From the NCBI RefSeq assembly GCF_913777145.1, contig NZ_CAJYPS010000004.1, forward strand, positions 61,048 through 125,047: DNA of 64,000 nt. The letters run 5' to 3'. Positions 16,867-26,063 of this stretch are shown piece after piece. Source of the DNA: an uncultured Roseateles sp. (GTDB lineage: Bacteria; Pseudomonadota; Gammaproteobacteria; Burkholderiales; Burkholderiaceae_C). Under the pieces are notes generated by a model. The model was not told the DNA's origin. It saw only the letters and a program-made list of their open reading frames with translations, and did not search any database. Each line of letters starts with the position of its first letter. The stretch's first letter is position 1. The translations under genes were made by a program, and so were the position numbers.

Positions 16867-18615
16867 TCAGAAGGACGTCCAGTCGTCCGTGCCCGTGGGG
16901 GGGGTGGCGGGCGCCGGTGCAGCCGCTGGGCGGGCCGGGCGCGCGGGGCTCTTGGGGGCAAAGCTCGGGCGCAGCACCTGGGCGGCGGCCCGCGGCGGTG
17001 CCGGCTTCACGGCGACCGGCGGGGGCGGGGCGGTTTCGGGCCGGCTGCTCACTGCCGTGCCGCGGGTGGACAGCTTGAACACGGCGACCGCATCGACCAG
17101 CTGGCGCGCCTGACCCTTGAGGCTCTCGGCCGCCGCGGCGCTCTCCTCGACGAGGGCGGCGTTCTGCTGGGTGACCTGATCCATCTGGCTGATGGCGTCG
17201 CCCACCTGCGAGATGCCCGAGCTCTGCTCCACGCTGGCCGAGGAGATCTCCGCGACGATGTCGCCCACCCGCTTGATCGAGGCGACGATGTCGTCCATGG
17301 TGCGGCCGGCATCGGCCACCAGGGCCGAGCCCCTGTCCACCTGCTCCACGTTGTGGCTGATCAGGCTCTTGATCTCCTTGGCTGCTTCGGCGCTGCGCTG
17401 GGCCAGCGTGCGCACCTCACCGGCGACCACCGCGAAGCCGCGGCCCTGTTCGCCGGCGCGGGCGGCTTCCACCGCCGCGTTCAGTGCCAGGATGTTGGTC
17501 TGGAACGCGATGCCGTCGATCACACCCAGGATGTCGCTGATCTTGCGGCTGCTGTCGCTGATGCCCTGCATGGTGCCCACGACCTGACCCACCACCTCGC
17601 CGCCCTGGGTGGCGACCTCGGACGCGCTGCGCGCCAGCTGGTTGGCCTGCTGGGCGTTCTCGGCATTGCTGCGCACCGTGGCGTTGAGTTCCTCCATCGT
17701 GGCGGCGGTCTGCTGCAGCGCGCTGGCCTGCTCCTCGGTGCGCTGACTCAGGTCCTGGTTGCCCTGGGCGATCTGGGCGCTGGCGGTGGCCACGCTCTCC
17801 GAGTTGGCGCGCACATCGGCCACCACCCGGACCAGGCCCTCCTGCATGCGGGACAGGTTGGCCATCACGCTGACCTGGTCGCCCGGTGCCACCTTCAGCG
17901 ACTGGCTCAGGTCACCCTGGGCCACCCGGGCCACGGCCTCGTTCAGCGCGTCGGGTTCGGCGCCCAGCGCGCGGCGCAGCTGGCGCGTCAGCGCCCAGGC
18001 CACCGCGCCGCCTATCAGGGCCATCAGGGCGGTCAGCGCGGCCATCAGCAGCACACTGGCGTGGGCGCTCTCCCGGCCGCCCTTGGCCAGGCCGTTGGCC
18101 AGTTCCTGCTGCATGCGGACGGAATCGTCCGTGGCCTTGAACACCACGTTCTGCAGTTCACGCACCTCGCCCACCAGGTAGGCCCCCGCGCCTGCGATGT
18201 CGCCCTTGACGGCGATCTCTATGGCCCGGTCCAGCGCTGCGTTGTAGGGGCCGCGGCCGTCGGCGATGGTCTTGTAGAGCGCGCGGCCGGCCGGCAGCGT
18301 GATCATCTTGTCCAGCTCGCTCAGGATGTCGGCGTTACGGGCCCGCAGCTTGGCGATCTTGGCCTTCTCGGCCTCGACAAAGGCGGGTTGCGGGTTGATG
18401 ACGGTGTTGCGCGTGTAGCGGCCTATGGTCTGGAAGTTGTCCTTCAGTTCGCTCAGCAAGGCCACCTTGACCATGCGGTCGCCGGACAGTTCCTCCAGGC
18501 TGTTGCTGAGCCGGGCCATCACGACGGCGGCATAGGCCACGATGGCCAGGCCCAGTGCGATGGTGGCGCCAAAGCCCAGCGCCAGGCGGCGGGCGACGGT
18601 CAGGTTTTTCAACAT
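16867..18615 (-). CDS. Methyl-accepting chemotaxis protein with C-terminal tether
   Basis: 582 aa. An N-terminal helix (about 10-32), a periplasmic four-helix-bundle ligand domain (about 33-185) and a second helix (about 188-212) lead into HAMP and the long coiled-coil signalling domain. The hairpin tip region reads [20 protein letters not shown], with methylation-type Gln/Glu helices on each side. A Pro/Ala-rich linker of about 75 residues ends in DDWTSF, close to the NWETF pentapeptide that docks CheR and CheB, so it may assist methylation of other receptors. The ATG at 18615 has an AGGAGA site. It is co-directional with cheW. Confidence 0.95.
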   Translation of the reverse strand: MLKNLTVARRLALGFGATIALGLAIVAYAAVVMARLSNSLEELSGDRMVKVALLSELKDNFQTIGRYTRNTVINPQPAFVEAEKAKIAKLRARNADILSELDKMITLPAGRALYKTIADGRGPYNAALDRAIEIAVKGDIAGAGAYLVGEVRELQNVVFKATDDSVRMQQELANGLAKGGRESAHASVLLMAALTALMALIGGAVAWALTRQLRRALGAEPDALNEAVARVAQGDLSQSLKVAPGDQVSVMANLSRMQEGLVRVVADVRANSESVATASAQIAQGNQDLSQRTEEQASALQQTAATMEELNATVRSNAENAQQANQLARSASEVATQGGEVVGQVVGTMQGISDSSRKISDILGVIDGIAFQTNILALNAAVEAARAGEQGRGFAVVAGEVRTLAQRSAEAAKEIKSLISHNVEQVDRGSALVADAGRTMDDIVASIKRVGDIVAEISSASVEQSSGISQVGDAISQMDQVTQQNAALVEESAAAAESLKGQARQLVDAVAVFKLSTRGTAVSSRPETAPPPPVAVKPAPPRAAAQVLRPSFAPKSPARPARPAAAPAPATPPTGTDDWTSF

Positions 18616-18916
18616 GGCAGGTCTCCTAGCTGGTGGGGCATACGGTCCGCAAGTGCTCGGGCTTGCTTTGGACTTGATTTATTGTTTTTATTGAATCGAT
18701 CAAATTAGAGTCATAATAAGTGACTGTTGCTGTATGTTTCTGATTGAAAAGTGCCGGATGTGACTTTTGGTACGGTTGCCGCACGCGAATGGCGTGGACC
18801 GTGCGCGCAGGGCGGGGGAGTGCCGCCCGAGTCCGGCGCGCGCAGCCCGCGGGTCGGCCTGGGGCCGGGCCTCGGTGGTGAGGGGGAGGCGCCTGGTCGG
18901 CGCCGGGCCGTGCGGC
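18616..18916. other. AT-rich intergenic stretch with promoter candidate
   Basis: No gene is seen. Bases 18661-18770 are strikingly AT-rich for this genome. On the minus strand TTGATC (18698-18703) and TAAATC (18676-18681), 16 bp apart, are a plausible sigma-70-type promoter for the chemoreceptor. No clear FliA-type promoter was found. Toward the LuxR gene, GGCGCC repeats at 18888-18904 form a small GC hairpin that could be its terminator, but without a U tract. Confidence 0.5.
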
Positions 18917-19555
18917 CTACAGGTAGGCGCGTTCGGCCTGGGCCGCGACCGCACTGGGGATCAGGCCGCGTTGCAGCGCCAGACTGAGCGCCTGGGTGCG
19001 CGAGCTGGCGTGCAGCTTGTCCAGGATGGTGGTCATGTGGCGCTTGACGGTCTCGGCCGACAAGCCCAGCTGCTGGGCCATGCTGCGATTGCTCAGGCCG
19101 CGCGCCACCAGCGCCAGCACCTCGCGCTCGCGCGGTGTCAGCGGGCTGTTGAACAGCGCGTCGGCCATCTGCATCGTGGACTCCGCGCAGTAGTGGCGCA
19201 CGCCGCTGGCCAGCTGGCGCAGCCCGAACACCAGCTCCTCGGGCGGGCAGCGCAGACTCACATAGCCCTCCACGCCGGCTTCCAGCGCGGCCTGCACTTC
19301 CAGGCCGCGGCAGGCCGTGCTGACGATCAGCAGCCGGGGCCGCACGCCCGTGGCCTGGTGGCGCTCAGCGGCCAGTGCCATGCCCCGGGCGTGGTCGGCC
19401 ACGACCAGCTGGGGTGGGGCGTCGGCAGTCGCTGCCCGTCCCTCCAGCAGCTCCATGTCGAAATGCTGGGACAGCGTCACCCGCATGCCCAGCGCCACCA
19501 ACGGGGCCTGGTGCTGGATCTGGACACGGAGGCGGCGGGTGTTGGGGGAGGTCAC
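18917..19555 (-). CDS. NarL/LuxR-type regulator with degenerate receiver
   Basis: 212 aa from a GTG at 19555, which has AAGGA nine bases upstream; a TTG three codons earlier directly abuts that site and is less likely. The C-terminal LuxR-type helix-turn-helix is strong (NSPLTPREREVLALVARGLS, SAETVKRHMTTIL). The receiver-like half keeps an Asp (about residue 54, VVADHARGM) but lacks the N-terminal acidic pair (VQIQHQ instead) and the conserved Lys (YVSLRCPPEE). It may therefore act without phosphorylation. No partner kinase is adjacent. Confidence 0.88.
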   Translation of the reverse strand: MTSPNTRRLRVQIQHQAPLVALGMRVTLSQHFDMELLEGRAATADAPPQLVVADHARGMALAAERHQATGVRPRLLIVSTACRGLEVQAALEAGVEGYVSLRCPPEELVFGLRQLASGVRHYCAESTMQMADALFNSPLTPREREVLALVARGLSNRSMAQQLGLSAETVKRHMTTILDKLHASSRTQALSLALQRGLIPSAVAAQAERAYL

Positions 19556-19693
19556 GGTGCTCAATCCTTGCGACGCGTCGGCCCCGGCGGGCGGGGCGCA
19601 GATGCTCGGGCCCCGTGATGATCCGGCCGCGCGGCGTCGTCCGCTGGTGCGTCCTTGCGCTTTTGCTGTCCCGTCTTGCGCAATGACGACGCG

Positions 19694-20605
19694 TCAGCGG
19701 CCGGCGTGCTGGGCGCGGAACTGGCTGGGCGTGAGGCCGCTGAAGCGCCGGAAGGCGCGCGAGAAGTTGGCCGGGTCGCTGAAGCCGCTGACCAGCGCAA
19801 TCTCGATCAGCGGCAGCTCGCCGCGGCACAGCAGCGCCTTGGCCGCCTCCAGCCGCAGCTGGGCCAGGTAGCGGTGCGGCGGCACGCCCACGCGCTGCTT
19901 GAACAGCCGTGCGAAATGGAAGGGGCTCATGAACGCGACCGCGGCCAGGTCGGCCAGGCCGATGTCATGGGCCAGGTGGGCGTGCATGAACTCGATCACG
20001 CGCCGCGTGCGGGCTTCGTCCAGCGCCGGCGGGCGCCGTGGTGCGGCGACGGGCCGAGGCGGCGAGGTCGCATGCGCCTGTACCAGCCGTGCGGTCAGTG
20101 CCGCGGCCAGCGATTCGGCCAGCAGCCGGCCGCCCGCCGTGGGGGCGTTCATCTCGGCCAGCAGCGCCAGGCCGATCTGGCGGATCAGCTCGTCGTGCAC
20201 GCCGGCCAGGTAGCGGATGGCGCTTGAACGTATCGGGGCGCCACCCTGCTGTTCGGCCAGATGATCAAAGGGCTGGCTGGGCAGGTAGAGGTGCAGGATG
20301 CGCGACAGCGGCCGGCTGATGCGGATGTCGTCCTCGCTGACCCCGACCGGCGAGATCCACAGCGTGCCGGGGGCGACCCGGGTCTTCTGGCGCAGGCCAT
20401 CGCCCTTGCGGCTCACGAAGCCCTCGGAGGCCCCGTCTATGGCCAGCGTGACTTCCAGCTGCTGGGCCTGGAAGGGTGGCAGGTCACCGGCCGGATGGGA
20501 GCGCAGTTCTGCGGCAATGCCCTGCCAGCCCAGCGTGCTGGACGACTCGATCAGCCGGGCTTGCGGGAACTTGTGCTCACCGTGGTCAAGCAGATTCATG
20601 GGCAT
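19694..20605 (-). CDS. AraC-family transcriptional regulator
   Basis: 303 aa from the ATG at 20605 (a second ATG lies at 20599); longer in-frame starts give an unlikely Arg/Gly-rich leader. The N-terminal part is a cupin-like sensor region. Two helix-turn-helix motifs occupy the last 100 residues: IGLADLAAVAFMSPFHFARL and EIALVSGFSDPANFSRAFRR, ending GLTPSQFRA. It is divergent from an alpha/beta hydrolase gene, which it probably regulates. A hairpin lies in its leader. Confidence 0.92.
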   Translation of the reverse strand: MPMNLLDHGEHKFPQARLIESSSTLGWQGIAAELRSHPAGDLPPFQAQQLEVTLAIDGASEGFVSRKGDGLRQKTRVAPGTLWISPVGVSEDDIRISRPLSRILHLYLPSQPFDHLAEQQGGAPIRSSAIRYLAGVHDELIRQIGLALLAEMNAPTAGGRLLAESLAAALTARLVQAHATSPPRPVAAPRRPPALDEARTRRVIEFMHAHLAHDIGLADLAAVAFMSPFHFARLFKQRVGVPPHRYLAQLRLEAAKALLCRGELPLIEIALVSGFSDPANFSRAFRRFSGLTPSQFRAQHAGR

Positions 20606-20640
20606 CGCCCGCCGGGGCCTGGCGGCGGGAAGGGCGACTG

Positions 20641-20666
20641 GAGGCAGCAACTTTACGTGCTGCCTC
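20641..20666. promoter_or_regulatory. 9-bp inverted repeat in the AraC-hydrolase intergenic region
   Basis: GAGGCAGCA and TGCTGCCTC pair perfectly around an 8-nt loop, 36 bp upstream of the AraC start. It could be an operator in the divergent promoter or a hairpin in the AraC mRNA leader. Confidence 0.45.
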
Positions 20667-20835
20667 AGCGGGCGCGAGTCCCCTGGACAGGCATGACCTG
20701 ACCTTTGGACGGATGCCCCGCGGCGGCCCGGTCTCGCACCATCAACGCACGCGTCTTGTGTGCCGTCTCGGGCGCCGTGCCGCTGCCCGGCGGAATGGTC
20801 CACCGGACTTAACGTTATCGATGCAAGGACAAGTC

Positions 20836-21531
20836 ATGAGTCAGAACAAGCCCGCCACTGTCGTGCTGGTGCACGGCGCCTGGGCCGATGCTTCCAGCTG
20901 GCGCGAGGTCATCAAGCGCCTGCAGCAGGCCGCCATACCTGTGGTGGCGGTGCAGAACCCCACCTCGTCACTGGCCGATGACGTGGAGGCCACGCGGCGC
21001 ACGCTGGCCAATGTGGAGGGGCCGGTGGTGCTGGTGGGTCACAGCTGGGGCGGCACCGTGATCACCGAGGCGGGCCTGGACCCCAAGGTGAAGGCGCTGG
21101 TCTACGTCGCGGCCTTCGCGCCCGACGCGGGCCAGTCCACCGGTGATCAGGTCGGTCTGTTCGCGCCGCCGCCGGGCCTGAGCACCGTGGCACCGGACGC
21201 CAATGGCGCGCTGCGCATGAGCGAAGAGGGCTGGCTCACCAACGTCGCGCAAGACCTGCCCCCGGAAGAGGCCCGCGTGCTGGCCGCTGTGCAGCCGCCG
21301 CTGCCCATGGTGACCTTCGGCGAGAAGGTCAGCACGCCGGCCTGGCAGAGCCGGCCCAACTGGTACATCGTCGCGACCGAGGACCGCGCGGTCAGCGTCG
21401 AGCTGCAGCGCTCGCTGGTGACCAAGCTCAAGGCCCAGTCCATAGAGCTCAAGAGCAGCCACATGCCGCTGCTGTCGCATCCGGCCGCCGTGGCGGACTT
21501 CATCGCGCAAGCGGTGGCTGCCGTCAACTGA
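20836..21531 (+). CDS. Alpha/beta hydrolase (EstC-like)
   Basis: 231 aa. AAGGA sits six bases before the ATG at 20836, which favours it over an in-frame ATG 15 bases earlier. The fold starts with VVLVHGAWADASSW (oxyanion region). The nucleophile elbow is GHSWGG and the catalytic His is probably in SSHMPLLSHP. There is no signal peptide, so it is cytoplasmic. This family includes esterases and haloperoxidase-like enzymes; the substrate is unknown. It is divergent from the AraC regulator and overlaps the end of the convergent MFS gene by 8 bp. Confidence 0.9.
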   Translation: MSQNKPATVVLVHGAWADASSWREVIKRLQQAAIPVVAVQNPTSSLADDVEATRRTLANVEGPVVLVGHSWGGTVITEAGLDPKVKALVYVAAFAPDAGQSTGDQVGLFAPPPGLSTVAPDANGALRMSEEGWLTNVAQDLPPEEARVLAAVQPPLPMVTFGEKVSTPAWQSRPNWYIVATEDRAVSVELQRSLVTKLKAQSIELKSSHMPLLSHPAAVADFIAQAVAAVN

Positions 21532-22828
21532 GTGCGGCTTGGCCGGTGGCGGGGCCATCCCCGCTGCCGGTTGCGGCCTGCGGGTAATCGATGCGCCGTA
21601 TCGGCGTGAACAGCGCGCCCAGCGCCACCACGGCCAGCAGACACAGTGCGGCGGCGCTGAACAGCTGCGTCACGTCCAGCACGCGCAGCGCCGCGCCGGC
21701 CGCGGCCGAGGCCAGCGGAGCCAGGCCCATCACGATGAACATGAACAGCGCCATGCTGCGGCCCAGCATCTCGGGCGCGATGCGGCGCTGCAGCCAGCTG
21801 TAGACCGCCACCATCACGAAGCCGCCCAGTGCGCCCAGCGGCAGCAGCAGCGCCGCGCCCTGCCAGGCGGCGTGCACATGGCCGAACAGCAGGAAGACCG
21901 CGCCGGCGATGCTGTCTATCAGCAGCACGGTGCCGCCCAGCGTGGCCAGGCGCCAGTGCGGCTTCAGGCCCGACACCGCCATGCCCAGCAGCGAGCCCAG
22001 GCCGTGTGCGGCCAGCATCCAGCCCAGCGACGCGGCGCCGCCGGGCAGGCGCTCGGCGGCCAGCACCGGCAGCGCGACCTGGATGGGCCCGCCGACGAAG
22101 AACGCGATTGCGGCGAAGTACAGGAACAGCGCGCGCAGCTCGCGGTCCTGCCAGCAGGCGCGCAGCGACTCGGCGATCGCGGCGCCCACCGGCTGCGTGG
22201 TGCGCGCGGCGGGCGCGCTGGTCTGCACGCGGGCCAGCGTCCAGGCCGATACCGCAAAGCTCAGCGCATCGAAGCCGAAGGCCAGTGCCAGGCCCTGGCG
22301 GCCCAGCGCCGGCGCCCCGCCCGCGCTGACCAGCAGGCCAGCCAGCACCGGCCCCAGCAGCAGCACGAGTTGGCGCACGCCCATCAGCACGCCGTTGGCC
22401 GGCTGCAGCAGCGCGGCCGGCACCGCCTGCGGCAGGATGGCGCTACCGGCGGGGTAGCTGAACGCGGTGGCCAGGCCTATGAGTAGCGTCAGCGCATAGA
22501 CCCCGGGCAGCGTGATGCGGTCGGTCGCCACCAGCGCGGCCAGCAGGCCCAGCAGCGCGAAGTTCAGCCACTTGGTCAGCCACAGCACCTGCCTGGGCGA
22601 ATGGCGGTCCACCAGCGCACCGCCCACCAGGATGAAGACTGCGCGCGGCAGGCTGCCCAGCGCCAGCACCGTGCCCAGCACCAGCGGGTCATGGCTCAGC
22701 GACAGCACCAGCCAGGGCAGGGCCAGCAAGGTGAACTGGTCGCCCAGTGCGCTCAGCAGGCCGCCGCCCACCAGCCAGCGGAAGTTGGGGTTGCGAAACA
22801 GTTCGCGGCGCGGGTCAGTGCTGCTCAT
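21524..22828 (-). CDS. MFS transporter (exporter-like, MFS_3 type)
   Basis: 434 aa with about 12 membrane helices. The N-terminus FRNPNFRWLVGGGLLSALGD is typical of the enterobactin-exporter-like MFS_3 group, and the loop motif GGALVDRHSPRQVLW matches the MFS signature between helices 2 and 3. Its start lies inside the MerR gene (14-bp overlap), so the two are co-translated. With a TipA-like regulator, export of a drug or toxic compound is the most likely role. Confidence 0.9.
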   Translation of the reverse strand: MSSTDPRRELFRNPNFRWLVGGGLLSALGDQFTLLALPWLVLSLSHDPLVLGTVLALGSLPRAVFILVGGALVDRHSPRQVLWLTKWLNFALLGLLAALVATDRITLPGVYALTLLIGLATAFSYPAGSAILPQAVPAALLQPANGVLMGVRQLVLLLGPVLAGLLVSAGGAPALGRQGLALAFGFDALSFAVSAWTLARVQTSAPAARTTQPVGAAIAESLRACWQDRELRALFLYFAAIAFFVGGPIQVALPVLAAERLPGGAASLGWMLAAHGLGSLLGMAVSGLKPHWRLATLGGTVLLIDSIAGAVFLLFGHVHAAWQGAALLLPLGALGGFVMVAVYSWLQRRIAPEMLGRSMALFMFIVMGLAPLASAAAGAALRVLDVTQLFSAAALCLLAVVALGALFTPIRRIDYPQAATGSGDGPATGQAALS

Positions 22829-23582
22829 CGGGGGCTCCTGGCGTGTTCAGTTCGGGCAGCGTGTCGCGCGAGCGGCGCAGATAGGCCATCAGCTCGGCCG
22901 AGATCCCGGACTGGCGAGCGATCTCGGGCTCCTGCTCGTACATGCGCTGCACATGCGCGCCCATGCCCTCGGGCACCAGCGCCATGAAGCGCTGCTGCAG
23001 CGTGCGCCAGCGCCGCACGATCTGCTGCACCGCGGGGTCGGCCGGGTCGGTGCCGGCATCCAGCGCGGCCTGGGCCTGGCGGATCAGCTGCGGCCATTCG
23101 GCCTCCACCGCGTCACGCTCGGCTTCGGGCAGGGCCTCCCAGCGGCGTCGCATCGCGCGCAGCTGCTCGGGGCTGAAATGGCGCTCCTGGATGCGCCGCA
23201 TCGCCATCACGTCCAGCAGCACCTGCACCGCGTCGCCCCCGTCGCCCTGGAACTGCAGCCGCTTGGCCGCATTGCGCAGCGTCTGCAGCAGGTGTTCGCG
23301 GGTCAGCAGCTCGGCCTCCAGCTGCGCGATCTGCGTGGCCAGCACCTGGGCCAGCGGCGGTGGAGTCTCGCCGTCCAGCAGCGGCGCGATGTCCTTCAGC
23401 GACAGCCCGGCGTCGCGCAGGGCTAGCACGCGGTGCAGCCGCAGCACGTCGGCCTCGCCGTAGCGGCGATAGCCGGCCTCGCTGCGGCCCGAGGGGCGCA
23501 GCAGGCCCAGCTGTTCGTAGTGGTGCAGCGTGCGCACCGTCAGGCCCGCGCGCTTTGCCAGTTCTCCAACGGTGTAGTCCAT
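22815..23582 (-). CDS. MerR-family regulator with TipAS-like effector domain
   Basis: 255 aa. The N-terminal MerR winged helix reads YTVGELAKRAGLTVRTLHHY followed by EQLGLLRPSGRSEAGYRRY. A coiled dimer helix leads to a C-terminal region like the TipAS antibiotic-binding domain (RRWEALPEAERDAVEAEW, then AQAALDAGTDPADPAVQQIV). TipA-type regulators bind drugs and activate their own operons. This gene sits behind a matching MerR-type promoter and overlaps the MFS exporter gene. Confidence 0.93.
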   Translation of the reverse strand: MDYTVGELAKRAGLTVRTLHHYEQLGLLRPSGRSEAGYRRYGEADVLRLHRVLALRDAGLSLKDIAPLLDGETPPPLAQVLATQIAQLEAELLTREHLLQTLRNAAKRLQFQGDGGDAVQVLLDVMAMRRIQERHFSPEQLRAMRRRWEALPEAERDAVEAEWPQLIRQAQAALDAGTDPADPAVQQIVRRWRTLQQRFMALVPEGMGAHVQRMYEQEPEIARQSGISAELMAYLRRSRDTLPELNTPGAPDEQH

Positions 23583-23609
23583 GTCCAGCCCGTGATGACG
23601 ACGGGCCGG

Positions 23610-23640
23610 ATCATGAACCCTGACGTCACGTCAGGGTCAA
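23610..23640 (-). promoter_or_regulatory. MerR-type promoter/operator with 19-bp spacer
   Basis: On the minus strand, TTGACC (23635-23640) and CATGAT (23610-23615) are separated by exactly 19 bp. The spacer region carries a near-complete palindrome centred at 23627 (9 bp each side, CCCTGACGT and ACGTCAGGG). Over-long spacers with a dyad between the -35 and -10 boxes are the hallmark of MerR-activated promoters, and the ACGT-containing dyad resembles the TipA type. It lies 28 bp upstream of the MerR start. Confidence 0.85.
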
Positions 23641-23647
23641 GCCTTGC

Positions 23648-25165
23648 TCACCGCGTCTTGCGGGGGCGCGACGCGGCCCACAGGCCGGCGTAGGTGAAGG
23701 CCGCGTTCAGCAGCAGCAGTTCCAGCCCGAAGCGGTAGGCACCGAACAGCTGGGCCTGGGACAGCTCGATCAGCCAGCACAGCGCCGGTGCCGCCAGCGC
23801 CACCCACGGCAGGGCGCCTGAGCGCAGCTCGCGCCGCGCCAGGATGGCGAACGCGAACAGCCCCAGCAGCGGCCCGTAGGTGTAGCCGGCCAGCTTGAGG
23901 ATGAGGTTGACCATGCTGGGGTCGTCCAGCCAGCGGAAGGCCAGCGTCAGCGCCAGGAACACGGCCGCATAGCCCAGGTGCACGCGGCGGCGTATGCGGG
24001 CCTTGGCGGCCTCGTCCAGGTCGTCGCGCTGCATCAGACCCAGCAGGTCCAGGCAGGTGGACGAGGTCAGCGCGGTGATCGCGCCGTCGGCGCTGGGGAA
24101 CAGCGCCGAGATCAGCGCCAGCAGGAAGATCAGCTGCACCCAGGCCGGCAGGTATTGCATCACCACGGTGGGGAAGAGCCGGTCGCCAGGCGCGACCACG
24201 CCGTGCTGCTGTGCAAACAGGCTCAGCAGCCCGCCCAGGAACAGGAACAGCGCGACGACGACGGCGGTGATCACCGCCATCAGCAACATATTCTTCTGCG
24301 CGTCGGCCAGTCGGCGCACCGAGATGTTCTTCTGCATCATCTCCTGGTCCAGCCCGGTCATCGCGACCGCGATGGCCGCGCCGGCCAGCAGTTGCTTGGC
24401 CCAGTAGCTGGCGCTGGCGGGGTCGTGCACCACCACCCGGGTCAGGCCGGCCTCGTTGAGCGCCTGCCAGCCCTGCCAGAGGTCCATGCCCAGCGCCTGC
24501 AGCAGCAGCGCGACGCAGATCAGCAGGCCGCCCAGCATGCCGGCGGTCTGCAGCGTGTCGGTCCAGACGATGGTCTTGACGCCGCCCTCCATTGTGTAGA
24601 GCAGGATCATCAGCAGCACGATGGCGGCGCTGAGCCAGAAGGGCAGGCCCATGCGCTCCAGCACCATGTCCTGCAGCACGCGCACGACCAGGTAGAGCCG
24701 TGCGGTCGCGCCCAGCGTGCGCGACAGGATGAAGAAGCTGGCGCCGGTGCGGTGAGCCGAGGCGCCCAGGCGCAGCGCCAACAGCGTGTAGATGGAGCTG
24801 ACGTTGAAGCGGTAATACAGCGGCAGCAGCACGAAGGCCACCAGCGCATAGCCGATCAGCTGGCCCGCGATGATCTGCAGGTAGGCGAACTGCCCCCCGC
24901 CCACCATGCCGGGCACGCTGATGAAGGTCACGCCCGACAGCGAGGTGCCGATCATCCCGAAGGCCACCAGCAGCCAGTGGCTGCTCTTGTTGCCGACGAA
25001 GAAGCTGGCGTTGTCGGAGCGCCGGCCGGTCCACCAGGCCACGCCCAGCAGCAGCGCGAAGTAGGCCACGATGATGCCCAGCAGCAGCGGGGCGGACAGC
25101 GCATTGGCGGTGGGCATCAGGGCGCCGGCCTCGGCCGCCGGCGAGCCGGGCAGCGGCAGGCTCAA
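23648..25165 (-). CDS. Sodium:solute symporter (SSS family)
   Basis: 505 aa with about 13-14 membrane helices. The start is a TTG at 25165 with AGGAGG four bases before it; it overlaps the murQ stop (TTGA), so translation is coupled. Family features are GMIGTSLSGVTFISVPGMVG near the N-terminus and LISALFPSADGAITALTSS in the core. SSS members import sugars, amino acids or amino sugars with sodium. Its coupling to murQ suggests import of N-acetylmuramic acid or anhydro-muropeptide sugars; this is inferred from context. Confidence 0.9.
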   Translation of the reverse strand: MSLPLPGSPAAEAGALMPTANALSAPLLLGIIVAYFALLLGVAWWTGRRSDNASFFVGNKSSHWLLVAFGMIGTSLSGVTFISVPGMVGGGQFAYLQIIAGQLIGYALVAFVLLPLYYRFNVSSIYTLLALRLGASAHRTGASFFILSRTLGATARLYLVVRVLQDMVLERMGLPFWLSAAIVLLMILLYTMEGGVKTIVWTDTLQTAGMLGGLLICVALLLQALGMDLWQGWQALNEAGLTRVVVHDPASASYWAKQLLAGAAIAVAMTGLDQEMMQKNISVRRLADAQKNMLLMAVITAVVVALFLFLGGLLSLFAQQHGVVAPGDRLFPTVVMQYLPAWVQLIFLLALISALFPSADGAITALTSSTCLDLLGLMQRDDLDEAAKARIRRRVHLGYAAVFLALTLAFRWLDDPSMVNLILKLAGYTYGPLLGLFAFAILARRELRSGALPWVALAAPALCWLIELSQAQLFGAYRFGLELLLLNAAFTYAGLWAASRPRKTR

Positions 25166-26049
25166 GACGCCTCCTGCAGCGCGCGGCGCAGGCTGCCACC
25201 CAGCGTGGCCAGGCGTTCGCGCGCCGGCTCGGGGGCCAGGCCCAGGCGCAGCGCGACCACGGCGGTCTTCACCTCCAGGCCGCAGGCTTGCAGCATCTGC
25301 GCGGCGGCGGCCTCGTCGGCACCGCTGATGCGCGCCACCAGGCCGGTGGCGCGGGCCACCAGCTTGGCGTTGGTCGCGCGCAGGTCCACCATCAGGTTGC
25401 CGTAGACCTTCTCCAACTGCACCATCAGGCTGCTGGACAGCGTGTTCAGCGCGATCTTCTGCGCGGTACCGGCCTTCAGTCGTGTGCTGCCGGCGATCAC
25501 CTCGGGGCCGGTGTCCAGCACGATGGCGTGGTCGGCCAGCGCGATCATGGGCGCCTGCGGGTTGTTGACCAGCGCGATCGCCAGCGCCCCCTGGGCGCGG
25601 GCCGCACGCAGCACGCCGATCGCATAGGGCGTGCGGCCCGAGGCCGCGACGCTGATGACCACGTCCTGCGGCGTGGGCCGCAGCGCCAGCAGGTCGCGCT
25701 CGGCCTGGGCGCCGTCGTCCTCGGCGCCCTCGACTGCCAGGCGAACCGCGCCCAGGCCGCCGGCCAGCGTGGCGACCGCCCGGGTGGCCGGCCAGGAAAA
25801 GGTCGGGCCCAGCTCGACCGCATCCAGCAGCGCGAGCCGGCCCGAGGTGCCGGCGCCGAAGTACAGCAGCCGGCCGCCCGCACGCAGGCGCGGGGCGGCG
25901 GCCGCGGCGGCCGCGGCGATCTGGTCACTGGCGGCGAGTGCCGCCTGAACGGCCCCCTGCTGGTCCGAGATGAAGCGGCGTGCCAGGTCTTGCGGACTCA
26001 GGGTGTCCAGGTCGGCGTGCGCCGCGTCTATGGTTTCGGTGTTCAGCAT
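25162..26049 (-). CDS. murQ: N-acetylmuramic acid 6-phosphate etherase
   Basis: 295 aa, standard length. The SIS sugar-isomerase fold is evident: RLLYFGAGTSGRLALLDAVE, then VEGAEDDGAQAERDL with the catalytic Glu region, ISVAASGRTPYAIG, and GPEVIAGSTRLKAGTAQKIA. MurQ cleaves the lactyl ether of MurNAc-6-phosphate to give GlcNAc-6-phosphate and D-lactate in peptidoglycan recycling. The gene lies between the TonB-dependent receptor and the symporter, an uptake setting rather than an isolated recycling gene. No AnmK-type or MurNAc kinase is in the window. Confidence 0.96.
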   Translation of the reverse strand: MLNTETIDAAHADLDTLSPQDLARRFISDQQGAVQAALAASDQIAAAAAAAAPRLRAGGRLLYFGAGTSGRLALLDAVELGPTFSWPATRAVATLAGGLGAVRLAVEGAEDDGAQAERDLLALRPTPQDVVISVAASGRTPYAIGVLRAARAQGALAIALVNNPQAPMIALADHAIVLDTGPEVIAGSTRLKAGTAQKIALNTLSSSLMVQLEKVYGNLMVDLRATNAKLVARATGLVARISGADEAAAAQMLQACGLEVKTAVVALRLGLAPEPARERLATLGGSLRRALQEAS

Positions 26050-26063
26050 GGGGCGTGCAGCGC

